The position numbers and the translations under genes were made by a program. Below, piece by piece: positions 37,662 through 47,217 of a DNA stretch of 64,000 bases. Under the pieces are notes generated by a model. The model did not search any database. It was given only the letters and a program-made list of their open reading frames with translations, and was not told the DNA's origin. Each line of letters begins with the position of its first letter. The stretch's first letter is position 1. This DNA comes from Alphaproteobacteria bacterium (GTDB lineage: Bacteria; Pseudomonadota; Alphaproteobacteria; Puniceispirillales; UBA1172), in contig JADHOM010000001.1 in the NCBI GenBank assembly GCA_016778985.1, forward strand, positions 1-64,000. Direction: 5' to 3'.

Positions 37662-38696
37662 ATGGATAGATCAGCCAACCCATCCGTCATCATCTGGCTA
37701 TCAGTTGTCGCCATTATGGTGTTTGTGATGATTGCTATTGGCGGCATCACTAGGCTGACCGATAGTGGGTTATCTATGGTGGAATGGCGGCCATTGATCG
37801 GGACTTTGCCACCATTGACTGAGGCAGAGTGGCTACGGGTTTTCGCGCTTTATCAGCAATCGCCCGAATATCAGAAAATCAATGCTGGGATGGATTTATC
37901 AGCCTTTAAGTGGATATTTTTTTGGGAATATTTGCATCGGTTATTTGGCCGTATGATCGGATTAGTCTTTATTTTACCCTTAATCTGGTTTGCCCTAAGA
38001 CGGCAATTGCCACATGGATATGGCCGGCGGTTTCTGATCTTGCTTGGTCTTGGCACAACCCAAGGCGTCGTCGGCTGGTGGATGGTAAAATCTGGATTAG
38101 TCGATAATCCTTATGTATCTGCCTACCGTCTGGCCACCCATCTTGGTATTGCGTTGACGATATTGGCGGTGCTGGTATGGACAATTGCTGATCTGATGCG
38201 TGGTCGTGCCGCTTTTCCGCGTGGGCATATAGCAGGGGTTATTGCTATCTTGGGTTTGACGATTGTTGCAGGGGCTTTTGTTGCCGGGATGAATGCTGGC
38301 TTGATCTATAATGAATATCCGCTCATGGGCGGCCAATTGGTGCCAATTGAATATGGATTTTATGGTCTCATGGACCCGTTCGAGAACCCTGCCACAGCAC
38401 AGTTTCATCACCGCTGGATTGCCGTGCTAGCGGTGATTGGCGTCTTCAGTCTCTACATGAGAGCGCGTAAAGCCAGTCGCAAAGGCGTTAATCTTAATCT
38501 GTCCTCGACCATGATGATGCTTGCTGTAGGGGCACAATTTGTGCTTGGCATCGCCACCTTGCTTTATCAAGTACCGGTCAGCTTAGGCACTCTCCACCAA
38601 GCTGGAGCAGCGTTTCTTCTGATCACTGTGATATGGGTCTCACATGGTCTGATGGGGCAAGTGCATCATAAGACCATAATAAGTATGCAAGTCTAG
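37662..38696 (+). CDS. ctaA: Heme A synthase (COX15/CtaA)
   Basis: A membrane enzyme converting heme O to heme A for aa3-type cytochrome oxidase. The start chosen is the ATG at 37662 (MDRSANPSVIIWL, 344 residues), which matches the family N-terminus; the longer ATG at 37560 adds 34 residues lying in the groES promoter area. GGITRLTDSGLSMVEWRP and the paired heme histidines in HRLFGR, THLGIAL, HRWIAV and LHQAGAAF mark alphaproteobacterial COX15. About eight transmembrane helices are evident. Its last codons lie in a 19-bp tandem duplication shared with the end of aspS. Confidence 0.93.
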   Translation: MDRSANPSVIIWLSVVAIMVFVMIAIGGITRLTDSGLSMVEWRPLIGTLPPLTEAEWLRVFALYQQSPEYQKINAGMDLSAFKWIFFWEYLHRLFGRMIGLVFILPLIWFALRRQLPHGYGRRFLILLGLGTTQGVVGWWMVKSGLVDNPYVSAYRLATHLGIALTILAVLVWTIADLMRGRAAFPRGHIAGVIAILGLTIVAGAFVAGMNAGLIYNEYPLMGGQLVPIEYGFYGLMDPFENPATAQFHHRWIAVLAVIGVFSLYMRARKASRKGVNLNLSSTMMMLAVGAQFVLGIATLLYQVPVSLGTLHQAGAAFLLITVIWVSHGLMGQVHHKTIISMQV

Positions 38697-38715
38697 AATA
38701 AGTATGCAAGTCTAG
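38678..38715. repeat. Exact 19-bp tandem duplication covering the ctaA and aspS stop codons
   Basis: AATAAGTATGCAAGTCTAG is present twice head-to-tail (38678-38696 and 38697-38715). The CTAG at the end of copy 1 gives the ctaA TAG stop and that of copy 2 gives the aspS TAG stop on the other strand. Before the duplication both genes would have ended on one CTAG. Confidence 0.95.
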
Positions 38716-40481
38716 CCAGCTGGCTTGATCGGTAATTGCTTTCTGATATGCAGTTCGGTCAGCTGTTTATCATCAACCTCAGATGGCGCACCCATCATTA
38801 AGTCTTCGGCTTTACCGTTCATCGGGAACAGAATAATCTCACGAATATTTGGCTCATTCGCTATCAGCATGACAATGCGGTCAATCCCCGGAGCAATGCC
38901 GCCATGCGGAGGCGCGCCATAACGAAACGCATTAATCATGCCGGGGAATTTATTGTCAACAACCTCAGGCCCATAGCCAGCAATCTCAAAAGCCCGATAC
39001 ATCACTTCCGGCAGATGATTTCGAATAGCCCCAGAAGATAACTCAATGCCATTACAGACGAGATCATATTGCCACGCCTTAATATCAAGCGGGTCCATCG
39101 TGTTCAATGCCTCAAGCCCACCTTGCGGCATGGAAAATGGATTATGTGAGAAAGCAACCTCACCAGTGACGCTATCTTTTTCAAACATTGGAAAGTCAAC
39201 AATCCAGCAAAAATGATAGCCATCTGCAATCATTTGTTTTTCTTGACCAATGCGAACGCGCGCTTTGCCAGCCAGAGCGGCAGCGTCATCTGCGGCGGCA
39301 CAGGCAAAGAATAACGCATCACCATCCTTAAGCCCCATTTCATCACGCAAGGCAAAAGCGGCATCATAACCAAGTGCTTTCGCCACCGGGCCACGAGCTT
39401 CGCCGTCGCCAAAAATAATATAACCCATGCCAGGTGCGCCTTCGCCTTGCGCCCAGCTATTCATCTTATCAGCAAAGGTACGACTACCACAATCAGGCCC
39501 AGGGATAGCGCGGACAACAGAACCATTGGCAACCGCCTTGGCAAAAATGCTAAACCCTGATGAGCGGAAATGTTCTGTTACATCAACAATCTCAAGAGGG
39601 ATCCGTAAATCGGGTTTATCAGTGCCATATTTAAGCATAGAATCGGCAAAGCTTATGCGCGTAAATGGGGCAGTAATATTCTTATCCGTGAACTCATTAA
39701 AGACGCCAGCAATAACCGGTTCAACCGCGGCAAATACATCATCCTGTTCAACAAAGCTCATCTCAAGGTCAAGCTGATAGAACTCACCGGGGCTTCTATC
39801 AGCGCGGCTGTCTTCGTCACGGAAACACGGCGCGATCTGAAAATATTTGTCAAAGCCCGATACCATAATCAGCTGCTTAAATTGCTGTGGAGCTTGCGGC
39901 AAGGCATAAAACTTGCCCGGGTGAAGCCGTGATGCGACCAGAAAGTCCCGCGCACCCTCAGGTGATGACGCTGTTAGAATAGGCGTCTGAAACTCTGTAA
40001 AACCCTGATCAACCATGCGCTGACGGATAGATTGAATAATCTGCGCCCGCAAAATGATATTTTGATGTGGCCGTGCCCGACGCAAATCCAGATACCGATA
40101 GCGAAGACGGGTTTCTTCACCCGCGTCTTCATCTGAGTTTACCTGAAGCGGTAGAACATCGGCATGGGATAAGACTTCAAATTGCTCAATCCGAACCTCA
40201 ATCTGGCCTGTTGGCAGGTTAGGATTGATGGTGTCAGCTTCGCGCTTAACGACCTTGCCCTTGATGCGGACAACCGATTCGACACGAGTGTCCTCAACTT
40301 GCGCAAAACTGGTATCAGAGCTATCCGCCACACATTGCGTAATGCCATAATGATCGCGCAGATCAACAAATAATAACTGGCCGTGATCACGCTTGCGGTT
40401 GATCCATCCAGACAGCATGACCGTTGATCCAACATCAGCAATGGTTAAGGCTTCACACGTATGGGTGCGGTAGGCGTTCAT
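38712..40481 (-). CDS. aspS: Aspartyl-tRNA synthetase (bacterial type)
   Basis: A 589-residue class IIb synthetase charging tRNA-Asp (or tRNA-Asp and tRNA-Asn if non-discriminating; not decidable here). [12 protein letters not shown] and [20 protein letters not shown] form the OB-fold anticodon-binding part. [22 protein letters not shown] is motif 2, a large GAD insertion follows (about 290-420), and [13 protein letters not shown] is motif 3. The ATG follows a GGAG site. It is convergent with ctaA; the stop codons are 15 bp apart because of a 19-bp tandem duplication. Confidence 0.96.
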   Translation of the reverse strand: MNAYRTHTCEALTIADVGSTVMLSGWINRKRDHGQLLFVDLRDHYGITQCVADSSDTSFAQVEDTRVESVVRIKGKVVKREADTINPNLPTGQIEVRIEQFEVLSHADVLPLQVNSDEDAGEETRLRYRYLDLRRARPHQNIILRAQIIQSIRQRMVDQGFTEFQTPILTASSPEGARDFLVASRLHPGKFYALPQAPQQFKQLIMVSGFDKYFQIAPCFRDEDSRADRSPGEFYQLDLEMSFVEQDDVFAAVEPVIAGVFNEFTDKNITAPFTRISFADSMLKYGTDKPDLRIPLEIVDVTEHFRSSGFSIFAKAVANGSVVRAIPGPDCGSRTFADKMNSWAQGEGAPGMGYIIFGDGEARGPVAKALGYDAAFALRDEMGLKDGDALFFACAAADDAAALAGKARVRIGQEKQMIADGYHFCWIVDFPMFEKDSVTGEVAFSHNPFSMPQGGLEALNTMDPLDIKAWQYDLVCNGIELSSGAIRNHLPEVMYRAFEIAGYGPEVVDNKFPGMINAFRYGAPPHGGIAPGIDRIVMLIANEPNIREIILFPMNGKAEDLMMGAPSEVDDKQLTELHIRKQLPIKPAG

Positions 40482-40623
40482 CTCAAATCTCCGCTAGCGG
40501 CTGTTAGGCTTTTCGCCCCTTATCTATCGTGAGGAAGGCAAGTCATGCAAGTGATTTTGCATGAAAACATAGATTTGCCGCCTCACATCGCCAATATGCG
40601 GGGATTATATGACGATTTTGCCG

Positions 40624-41640
40624 TTATTTGCGGCGGCGGCGGCGCGGCGCGGCATCTGATGATGGTTGCTCAGGAACATGCTTCCAGGGCTTGCCTAAAA
40701 CGGTTTCCAGTCTGGCTTCATCAACCGGGATTATAGCGGCATCCGCCTCTCTGGGTTGATCAAGTGCGTGCCGCATAGCCTGTATGTGTTGAGGGCTAGT
40801 GCCGCAACAACCGCCAATAATCTGAACTCCAGCATCACGGGCGAGAACCGCATATTTAGCCATTAGCTCGGGCGTGCCATGATAATGGATTTTGCCCTCA
40901 ACATATTCGGGAATACCGCAATTGCCTTTGGCAATTCTCATAACGCCATCGGCTGGCGGCATTGCCATCACCGAATGCATTAATTCGGCAGGGCCAATGC
41001 CGCAATTTGCGCCGACCGCAACAACGCCTTTCTTACTGATCTGGTTAGCAAAATCAGCTGGATCAACACCCATCATAGACTTTCCCGCCGTGTCAAACGT
41101 CATCGTTGCGGCCACCGGCAAGCCTGTTTTATGTGCCGCCTCTAACGCTGCATAAACCTCATCAAAAGATGATATCGTTTCAATCCAGAGCATATCAACG
41201 CCGCCTTCTGCCAGCGCCTCAGCTTGTTCGGTAAATGCAGCGACCGCCTCATCATGGGTCAGCATGCCAAGCGGCGTGAATAGCTCTCCCGTCGGCCCCA
41301 TAGAACCTGCCACAACAATGTCGCGCCCTGTTGCCTCAAGATGCTGATTGGCGGATCGCCGTGCCAGTTTTGCGGCAGCGATATTTAATGCTCTGACCTG
41401 ATCCTCAGCCTGATGCAATTTTAACCGATAGCTGGTGCCGCCAAATGTATTTGTCAGAATGACATCTGATCCAGCTGCTATAAATCGATCATGCAAGCCG
41501 GCAACAAGCTCAGGCTTTTCAAGTGACCATAATTCTGGGGGATATCCGGTTTCTAGACCGAGCTGGAAATAATTTGTACCAGTGGCGCCATCAGCTAAGA
41601 CAAAGCCTTGCTTTTGCAAAATACGCTCCAGGATGAACAT
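40624..41640 (-). CDS. bmt: Homocysteine S-methyltransferase family protein (betaine-homocysteine type)
   Basis: A 338-residue zinc methyltransferase that makes methionine from homocysteine. Zinc-ligand cysteines are visible in VGANCGIGP and the pair in IIGGCCGTSPQH. GATGTNYFQLGLETGYPPELW at the N-terminus is typical of the alphaproteobacterial enzymes labelled betaine-homocysteine methyltransferase; glycine betaine as donor is inferred. There is no cobalamin domain, so it is not full MetH. The C-terminus is a run of Arg/Lys from a GCGGCG-type simple repeat. A strong AGGAG site precedes the ATG, and it lies 15 bp after the DUF1289 gene. Confidence 0.88.
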   Translation of the reverse strand: MFILERILQKQGFVLADGATGTNYFQLGLETGYPPELWSLEKPELVAGLHDRFIAAGSDVILTNTFGGTSYRLKLHQAEDQVRALNIAAAKLARRSANQHLEATGRDIVVAGSMGPTGELFTPLGMLTHDEAVAAFTEQAEALAEGGVDMLWIETISSFDEVYAALEAAHKTGLPVAATMTFDTAGKSMMGVDPADFANQISKKGVVAVGANCGIGPAELMHSVMAMPPADGVMRIAKGNCGIPEYVEGKIHYHGTPELMAKYAVLARDAGVQIIGGCCGTSPQHIQAMRHALDQPREADAAIIPVDEARLETVLGKPWKHVPEQPSSDAAPRRRRRK

Positions 41641-41655
41641 GCCTATTCTCCTTAT

Positions 41656-41871
41656 TTAGGCACGGCCCCGTCGTCGTGACCGGCGACTTCTGCCTGTTGT
41701 TTCAGATTGGCGATCATGCAGTGTATGGATAAGTGCTTTTTGCTCATCCCATGTCAGGCTGCGCCAAGACGCAATCTCTGAACGTGTGCGATAACATCCA
41801 ACACATAATCCACTGGCAGGATCAATTTGGCAAATGCTAATACACGGAGAAGGTAAGGGTTCAGTTTTCAT
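41656..41871 (-). CDS. DUF1289 family protein
   Basis: A 71-residue protein with the DUF1289 cysteine pattern: C10 and C14 (SPCISIC), then C23 and C26 (GLCVGCYRTRSEIASW), which probably bind zinc or an iron-sulfur cluster. The family function is unknown. The C-terminus is Arg-rich (RSRRSRRRGRA). It is the first gene of a two-gene unit with bmt (15 bp gap), an association I would treat as a hint that it may support the methyltransferase or sulfur metabolism. In other bacteria DUF1289 genes have varied neighbours. Confidence 0.85.
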   Translation of the reverse strand: MKTEPLPSPCISICQIDPASGLCVGCYRTRSEIASWRSLTWDEQKALIHTLHDRQSETTGRSRRSRRRGRA

Positions 41872-41942
41872 GCCACACCCAATCCTTGTTAGGAGTGTTA
41901 TCGATTAATTATCAGTCGCAATCGCTAAATTTTGCTAACATA

Positions 41943-42461
41943 TTAAGCTGCATCTACCGCATCAACTGCATTTGATACGGCAAGCGCGAGATTGTCAATC
42001 ATTTCTGAAATAGGAGCATCTTTTCCTGCCACCACAACATGATCATCAACGCAGACATGCGCATCATGATCAGGCGCTACATCACCAACCAGATTAAGCG
42101 AGGATGCTAAATCAACACCGCCACCGATCAGCAAAGATGGGGCTTTCTCACGCAGGAAGGCGGCAATAATACGCTTAGCATGGCTATCTGATAATAGCGC
42201 TTTAAGGTGCTGATCACCGTCAGGGATAATCATGATATCATAATCAACCGCTAAGGTTTCACGCCAGACCCCGTCAACCGGATAGGATAAACCCCATTGC
42301 TTTCCTGCCCAGCCATTAATCAATCCATTTTCTTTTGAAACCATCTTTGCCTTAACGCCTGCCTCATTAAGCTGTTTTTGAAGATTAATCAAAATGCTTT
42401 CATCAAAACCATGTGTAACAAGTATAGCAGCAGTTTTTCCTGCCAACGCCGGAAGCGACAT
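41943..42461 (-). CDS. DJ-1/PfpI-like protein lacking the catalytic cysteine
   Basis: A 172-residue class I glutamine amidotransferase-like fold, similar to PfpI/DJ-1 and to the C-terminal domain of large catalases. Start: ATG at 42461 (MSLPALAGKTAAIL) with GGAG 7 bases upstream; a GTG two codons earlier is less likely. YDIMIIPDG and LLIGGGVDLASS mark the fold. Where active PfpI proteins have a nucleophile Cys followed by His (CHGP), this one has GGG, so protease, glyoxalase or deglycase chemistry is not expected. The only Cys is in HVCVDD. It may be a binding or structural protein. Function unknown. Confidence 0.75.
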   Translation of the reverse strand: MSLPALAGKTAAILVTHGFDESILINLQKQLNEAGVKAKMVSKENGLINGWAGKQWGLSYPVDGVWRETLAVDYDIMIIPDGDQHLKALLSDSHAKRIIAAFLREKAPSLLIGGGVDLASSLNLVGDVAPDHDAHVCVDDHVVVAGKDAPISEMIDNLALAVSNAVDAVDAA

Positions 42462-42692
42462 TCTCACTCTCCATCAAATAATTGTAGCCCGGAGAGGAGA
42501 ACTTACCTCAATCCTTCGGCTATCTGTGATAACCACCTTGATATAGGCCGGATGATCCAAAATATCAATAGCCTGATCTTTCGTTTGCTCTTTACCATGA
42601 TGATGCTAGCGTAGGAAAACCCATGCTTTATGTGTTGAAAAATTATCCCAGAGGATCAAGACTAAAAGAAAAAAATAAATTAGATAATAGTA

Positions 42693-43511
42693 ATGCAACT
42701 GACCAACTTATATCCGGCAAGGCGGGTTTTTGAGATTATCCTTGTAGTATTTTTACCCCTGTTGGTTGGCTGCGGGGGCGGAAATGGGACTCCTTTTTCC
42801 GCCCCACCTCCACCTGATGTTAGTATCTCTGATGTGACGCGAGCAAGTCAGCTTCAGGTTGATAATTTATTCGCCAAACTTAACGGTGATGGTGACGGCT
42901 GGATCACCATTATGGAAAGCGATAGCCTTAATATAAAACTAGATGGTGTGACCGATGATAATGCTATTGGGGCGATATTGCGAAAATTACCTCCTATTTC
43001 CGAATACGCGACGGCGAGCATTACTAATCAATATTCGCGTTTTGGTTCGATTTATTCGCATCTGTCAAGGCAAGCTGAGTTCCCGACACGGCTTGTTATC
43101 TGGGGGCATCAGGCATCATCCTTGCCCGATCATGATATTTCTTACGAGATGACTTCGCTGTGGAACTGTGTGGCTTGTAGTGGCGCCTTTGAGACGCGGA
43201 CAGGAAAGGCAACAGGCACTTTAGAGCTGATTTTGGATAGCCAAGAGGCGACGCTTAATTTGGCTGGTGATGGGTTAGATTTATATGCCCCGTTGCTGAT
43301 AAATAAGGATATAGCGTTTCGCCCTAATGGGGACATGCAGCTTAAGCTTGATGAAGTTACTCAGCCGCTAAACAGACAATTCGTTTCCGGCACTTTATTT
43401 GGAACAGATGCCAGCGAGGCCGGCATGATTATTGGCCTAGAAACCGATCAAGGCGCTTTGTTTAGTATTATGGCGCTGGGGTCTGAGAGTGACCCATCCG
43501 CCACGCCTTAA
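42693..43511 (+). CDS. Lipoprotein with EF-hand loop and TbpB-like barrel
   Basis: A 272-residue predicted lipoprotein: hydrophobic signal to about residue 26 with lipobox LVGC (C27 lipidated), then a Gly/Pro-rich tether. Residues 64-75 (NGDGDGWITIME) match an EF-hand calcium loop (ligand positions 1, 3, 5 and 12 filled, Gly at 6, Ile at 8). The C-terminal half (about 130-265) is beta-rich and ends in VSGTLFGTDASEAGMIIGLE, similar to the barrel repeat of transferrin-binding protein B and other Slam-type surface lipoproteins. C159 and C162 are a further pair. It probably sits on the outer membrane. Ligand and function unknown; no TonB receptor gene is next to it. Confidence 0.7.
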   Translation: MQLTNLYPARRVFEIILVVFLPLLVGCGGGNGTPFSAPPPPDVSISDVTRASQLQVDNLFAKLNGDGDGWITIMESDSLNIKLDGVTDDNAIGAILRKLPPISEYATASITNQYSRFGSIYSHLSRQAEFPTRLVIWGHQASSLPDHDISYEMTSLWNCVACSGAFETRTGKATGTLELILDSQEATLNLAGDGLDLYAPLLINKDIAFRPNGDMQLKLDEVTQPLNRQFVSGTLFGTDASEAGMIIGLETDQGALFSIMALGSESDPSATP

Positions 43512-43539
43512 TTCTCACACTTAAAATAAATTGGCAAAC

Positions 43540-44937
43540 TTATATCCCCAATGATCCGTAGCTAGAGACAACGCGCTCAATGGCAATTTTCATGGCCGCC
43601 ATGCGCATATCTATAACCTCCGGATTGGCATTCCATTCCTTGCTGATATCTTCATAGGCTTTTCGCATCGTATCCTCTAATCCTGAGCGCACGAGGGTTA
43701 GTTCAGTTGATCCACTTAGGGCTTGCTGACGATAGTTATCAGGGAAAGATTTTCCAGTGATCATTTCAACGCCATTAATGATAGCACTAAAATGGTCAAA
43801 GTTTTCTCGTCTTTGCATGCGGCCAAATCTGATATGACTCAAGTTTTTAATCCACTCAAAATAACTAACCGTCACCCCACCCGCATTGGCATAAAGATCA
43901 GGGATAATCACTACACCCTTTTGGTTAAGGATACTATCAGCCTCTGCCGTGATCGGGCCGTTAGCCGCCTCAATGATCAAAGGCGTTTTAATCTGGCCAG
44001 CATTGTCTTTGGTGATCACCAATTCCATCGCCGCAGGTATCATAATATCAGCATCTTCTTCGAGCATCTCAAGCCCGCTTTCAACAAAGCCTTCATAGCC
44101 TTCAGCATTGCCATGAGTATTCAAATGATCTTTCAACGCACGAATATTGATACCATCTGGATTAACGACACAACCGCCGCGTTCCAGAACATGCGTAATG
44201 ATGGCGCCGTCTTCTTCGGATAAAAACAATGCCGCGTGATAGCCAACATTGCCTAACCCCTGAACAATAATCCGCTTATCCTTAAGCCCTGGTGCCAGAC
44301 CTGTTTTCTTGACATCATCAGGATGATCAAAAAATGCCCGCAACGCATATTGAACCCCGCGGCCTGTCGCCTCAACACGGCCTTGAATACCGCCCTTGCC
44401 GACAGGCTTGCCAGTCACACATGCCCAGGCATTAATCTCAATCGTATTAAGGCGGCGATATTCATCTGCCATCCACGCCATTTCACGTTCGCCAGTTCCC
44501 ATATCGGGGGCGGGAACATTCTGCGATGGGCTGATCAGGCCACGTTTTGACAGCTCTTGGGTAAAGCGGCGGGTAATGCGCTCAAGTTCCTGTTCTGTCC
44601 AGTCAAGCGGATTGATATAAAGCCCGCCTTTTGAGCCGCCAAACGGCACCTCAACCAAAGCGCATTTAAATGTCATCAACATGGCTAGGGCTTCGACTTC
44701 TTCCAACGACACATCGAGGCTGTATCTAATGCCGCCTTTTACCGGTTCGAAATGTTCACTATGGACAGATCGGTAACCCGTAAAGGTGTGCATAGCCCCG
44801 CGCAACCTAACCCCAAAGCGGACAATATAAGACGAATTGGTTACTTTAATTTTTTCCACCAAACCCGGTGCCATAGGGACAAGGTTAGCTGCTCGATCAT
44901 AAACCTCTTCTACTGACTTAAGAAAATCATTGCTCAT
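43540..44937 (-). CDS. Glutamate dehydrogenase (Glu/Leu/Phe/Val family)
   Basis: A 465-residue NAD(P)-dependent amino-acid dehydrogenase, most likely for glutamate/2-oxoglutarate. The substrate-site segment is EPVKGGIRYSLDVSLEEVEA, the catalytic lysine lies in LVEVPFGGSKGGLYI, and QNVPAPDMGTGEREMAW is the conserved dinucleotide-domain approach. The NAD loop is VQGLGNVGYHAA. The start has a strong GAGGAG site. It is not the large 180-kDa type. Coenzyme preference cannot be read. It is divergent from the MFS transporter (120 bp). Confidence 0.93.
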   Translation of the reverse strand: MSNDFLKSVEEVYDRAANLVPMAPGLVEKIKVTNSSYIVRFGVRLRGAMHTFTGYRSVHSEHFEPVKGGIRYSLDVSLEEVEALAMLMTFKCALVEVPFGGSKGGLYINPLDWTEQELERITRRFTQELSKRGLISPSQNVPAPDMGTGEREMAWMADEYRRLNTIEINAWACVTGKPVGKGGIQGRVEATGRGVQYALRAFFDHPDDVKKTGLAPGLKDKRIIVQGLGNVGYHAALFLSEEDGAIITHVLERGGCVVNPDGINIRALKDHLNTHGNAEGYEGFVESGLEMLEEDADIMIPAAMELVITKDNAGQIKTPLIIEAANGPITAEADSILNQKGVVIIPDLYANAGGVTVSYFEWIKNLSHIRFGRMQRRENFDHFSAIINGVEMITGKSFPDNYRQQALSGSTELTLVRSGLEDTMRKAYEDISKEWNANPEVIDMRMAAMKIAIERVVSSYGSLGI

Positions 44938-45057
44938 CTCATCCTCCTCACTTTTTTATTTTCTGTTTTATATTTAACCATAACATAGATTACCCATTGC
45001 CTAATGAAAAAATGAGAGTAAGGTAAAAACGTTAAAGACTAAAAGAAGCATCACAAA

Positions 45058-46251
45058 ATGGCGTTTCGCGCACCCATCCGAATCGCTTCAGGCGGTAGTC
45101 CTAGCGGTAACACGCTTGGAATTATTTACGGCATAAACAGCGCTTCTATGGCTGTCCTCGGATCATTGATATCACTAGTTGGGCTTAATGTTCTTAATAA
45201 TGATACGGTTGCCCTATCATTTGCGCTGTTTCTATCGGCGCTAATCTCTCTGCCTGTTGTCCTTTATACCGGAAGCTTGATTAATTTACTGACACGAAAA
45301 TATGTATTCACGATTGGCGTCTTCATTGCCATTTTCAGCAATCTCTTATTCATGATTGATACGTCCATCACCTTTGTTCTGGCCAATGCTTGCCGAATGG
45401 CTGGGGCAGGGTTGATGATGATGTGTATATCGCTTTATACAATGGACTTCATTCCCCGAAAACAACTGGCCAGCGCCGAAAGCCGAAAGTTTGTATTCGC
45501 TGGAATATCATGGTTAATCTTTCCCTTTGTCGGTACATGGATGTGGGTCAATGTTGATCAACACGCGCCATTTTTTCTATCCGTCGGGCTGGTTTTTTGT
45601 TTAATTACGATCTTCTGGTGGCTGCGGATTTCTGAGGCGCAAAATATTAAACCGCCGAAGTCTGGTAACTTGCATTTTATTAAAAACGTCAGGGCATATT
45701 TTGGCAATCCACATATGCGCGTGGCCTATTTGATCGCGGTGGCGCGGTCATCATCATGGGTCGTCTTCTTTACCTATGGCCCCATTTATTTGCTTGATGC
45801 AGGGGTCTCAACTCAATGGATCGGATTGTTTATGGGGGCGATCATGGCGGTGCTTATATTTTCCAGTCGGCTTGCCACCATTGCCCAATATATCGGCATC
45901 CGCAAGACCATATTATTTAGCTTTTTAATGGCTGGAATTAGCATGATCACGCTCGGTTTATTACCTGAGCCGACAATATGGGGATTATTGTTATTACTCC
46001 TAGCCTCGCTAGGCTTTGATATGCTGGACATTATCGGCAACCTGCCTTTTATGCGGATGGTGACGCCAAAGGTTCGGGTTGAAATGACCAGTGTCTTTTC
46101 GACATGGCGAGAAATGTCCTTTGTAATTACCCCCGGCTTATCAGCATTGATTTTGATGTTTACCGATATCAGCGGCTTGTTTATAATCCTCGGAAGCGTC
46201 TTGGTATTCGCCGGTTTTTTAAGCCGGGCTATGCCTATCCGGGTGGATTAA
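45058..46251 (+). CDS. Major facilitator superfamily transporter
   Basis: A 397-residue membrane protein with about 12 hydrophobic helices and the typical two-half MFS layout. A charged cytoplasmic loop (around 190-215, EAQNIKPPKSGNLHF) separates the halves. I see no motif that identifies the substrate. The ribosome-binding site is weak. It lies at the left border of the accessory block and points towards the EamA transporter gene (27 bp between the convergent ends). Either import or export is possible. Confidence 0.82.
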   Translation: MAFRAPIRIASGGSPSGNTLGIIYGINSASMAVLGSLISLVGLNVLNNDTVALSFALFLSALISLPVVLYTGSLINLLTRKYVFTIGVFIAIFSNLLFMIDTSITFVLANACRMAGAGLMMMCISLYTMDFIPRKQLASAESRKFVFAGISWLIFPFVGTWMWVNVDQHAPFFLSVGLVFCLITIFWWLRISEAQNIKPPKSGNLHFIKNVRAYFGNPHMRVAYLIAVARSSSWVVFFTYGPIYLLDAGVSTQWIGLFMGAIMAVLIFSSRLATIAQYIGIRKTILFSFLMAGISMITLGLLPEPTIWGLLLLLLASLGFDMLDIIGNLPFMRMVTPKVRVEMTSVFSTWREMSFVITPGLSALILMFTDISGLFIILGSVLVFAGFLSRAMPIRVD

Positions 46252-46278
46252 CTGGGCTGAGCCAGGCTCTATTTAGTC

Positions 46279-47214
46279 CTAAGCCGGTTTATCAAGGGTT
46301 ATGTTATCTGTGCGGGCGCCAGCTTGGGTGGCAATAATACCAGCAACGACAATCAAAATGATCCCGTAAATATCACGCATCCACAGATGCTGTTCCAAAA
46401 ATATCCAAGCCGCTAATCCGGCAAAGATCAGGAAAGAATATTCATAGACATTGATATAGGTAGGATCACCGATCTGATAGGCGCGGGTCATAAACCACAT
46501 GGCAACGGTCGAAAACATAGCCTGTACAATGATTAAGCCAAGCACCGACCAGGTTAAAACACCCCAGCCTGTTGTTATAAATGCTGTTATTTGACCATCA
46601 GGTTGAACAGGATAAATGGTCAATAAAAGTGAAGCGATAGCTCCACAAATACCTAAAAATAAAAATCCCATGCCTGACAATAAAATTGGGCTTTCCTTGT
46701 AACAATAGCGTTTTGTCATGATATTACTCAAGGCCAGAAAAGCGCCGCCACAAATCGGCATAATATTCATCCATGAAAATGTTGTGCCATTGGGATCGAG
46801 AATAATCAGCACGCCAATAGACCCTATGACAACAGCGCTTATCCGCCGCCAGCCAATATGCTGGCCGAAAAATAGTCGTGAGAAAATGAGAACAAAGATC
46901 GGACATGTAAAAAGCCCAGCGCCGGTCACTGCCATCGGTAAAAAAGACAAGGATGAAAAATAAATCAGCATTGCTGTCGTGAAACATAGATTGCGAATTA
47001 TCATCGCCCATGGCCGATAGATCGTCCAATTGGTGCCCATTACCCAGCCGATAAATAGGATCAACGGGACGGCAAAAAGGCTTCGCAGAAAATGAAACTG
47101 GCCAACACCGACATCATCTTCGAGGACAACCACAAGCGTATCATTAGGGCCAATGATAAACATGGCAAAGAGAATATATAAGCCGCCCCAAATCTCACCT
47201 GACCAAGATTTCAT
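46279..47214 (-). CDS. EamA/DMT family transporter
   Basis: A 311-residue protein with ten predicted transmembrane helices and duplicated EamA domains, the layout of drug/metabolite exporters such as RhaT/YdcZ relatives. It starts 3 bp after the CoA-transferase stop and so is the last gene of the minus-strand catabolic block. An uptake or efflux role for the pathway substrate or product is inferred from this link. The helix segments LFTCPIFVLIFSRLFFG and FLFLGICGAIASLLL are typical. No signal sequence is separate from helix 1. Confidence 0.85.
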   Translation of the reverse strand: MKSWSGEIWGGLYILFAMFIIGPNDTLVVVLEDDVGVGQFHFLRSLFAVPLILFIGWVMGTNWTIYRPWAMIIRNLCFTTAMLIYFSSLSFLPMAVTGAGLFTCPIFVLIFSRLFFGQHIGWRRISAVVIGSIGVLIILDPNGTTFSWMNIMPICGGAFLALSNIMTKRYCYKESPILLSGMGFLFLGICGAIASLLLTIYPVQPDGQITAFITTGWGVLTWSVLGLIIVQAMFSTVAMWFMTRAYQIGDPTYINVYEYSFLIFAGLAAWIFLEQHLWMRDIYGIILIVVAGIIATQAGARTDNITLDKPA

Positions 47215-47217
47215 ATG

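Noticed and set aside
42468-42692. Possible structured RNA (AGCC..GGCT stem near 42486-42521)
   Set aside because: The stem is only about 10 bp with uneven internal loops and no flanking gene suggests a riboswitch; probably chance.
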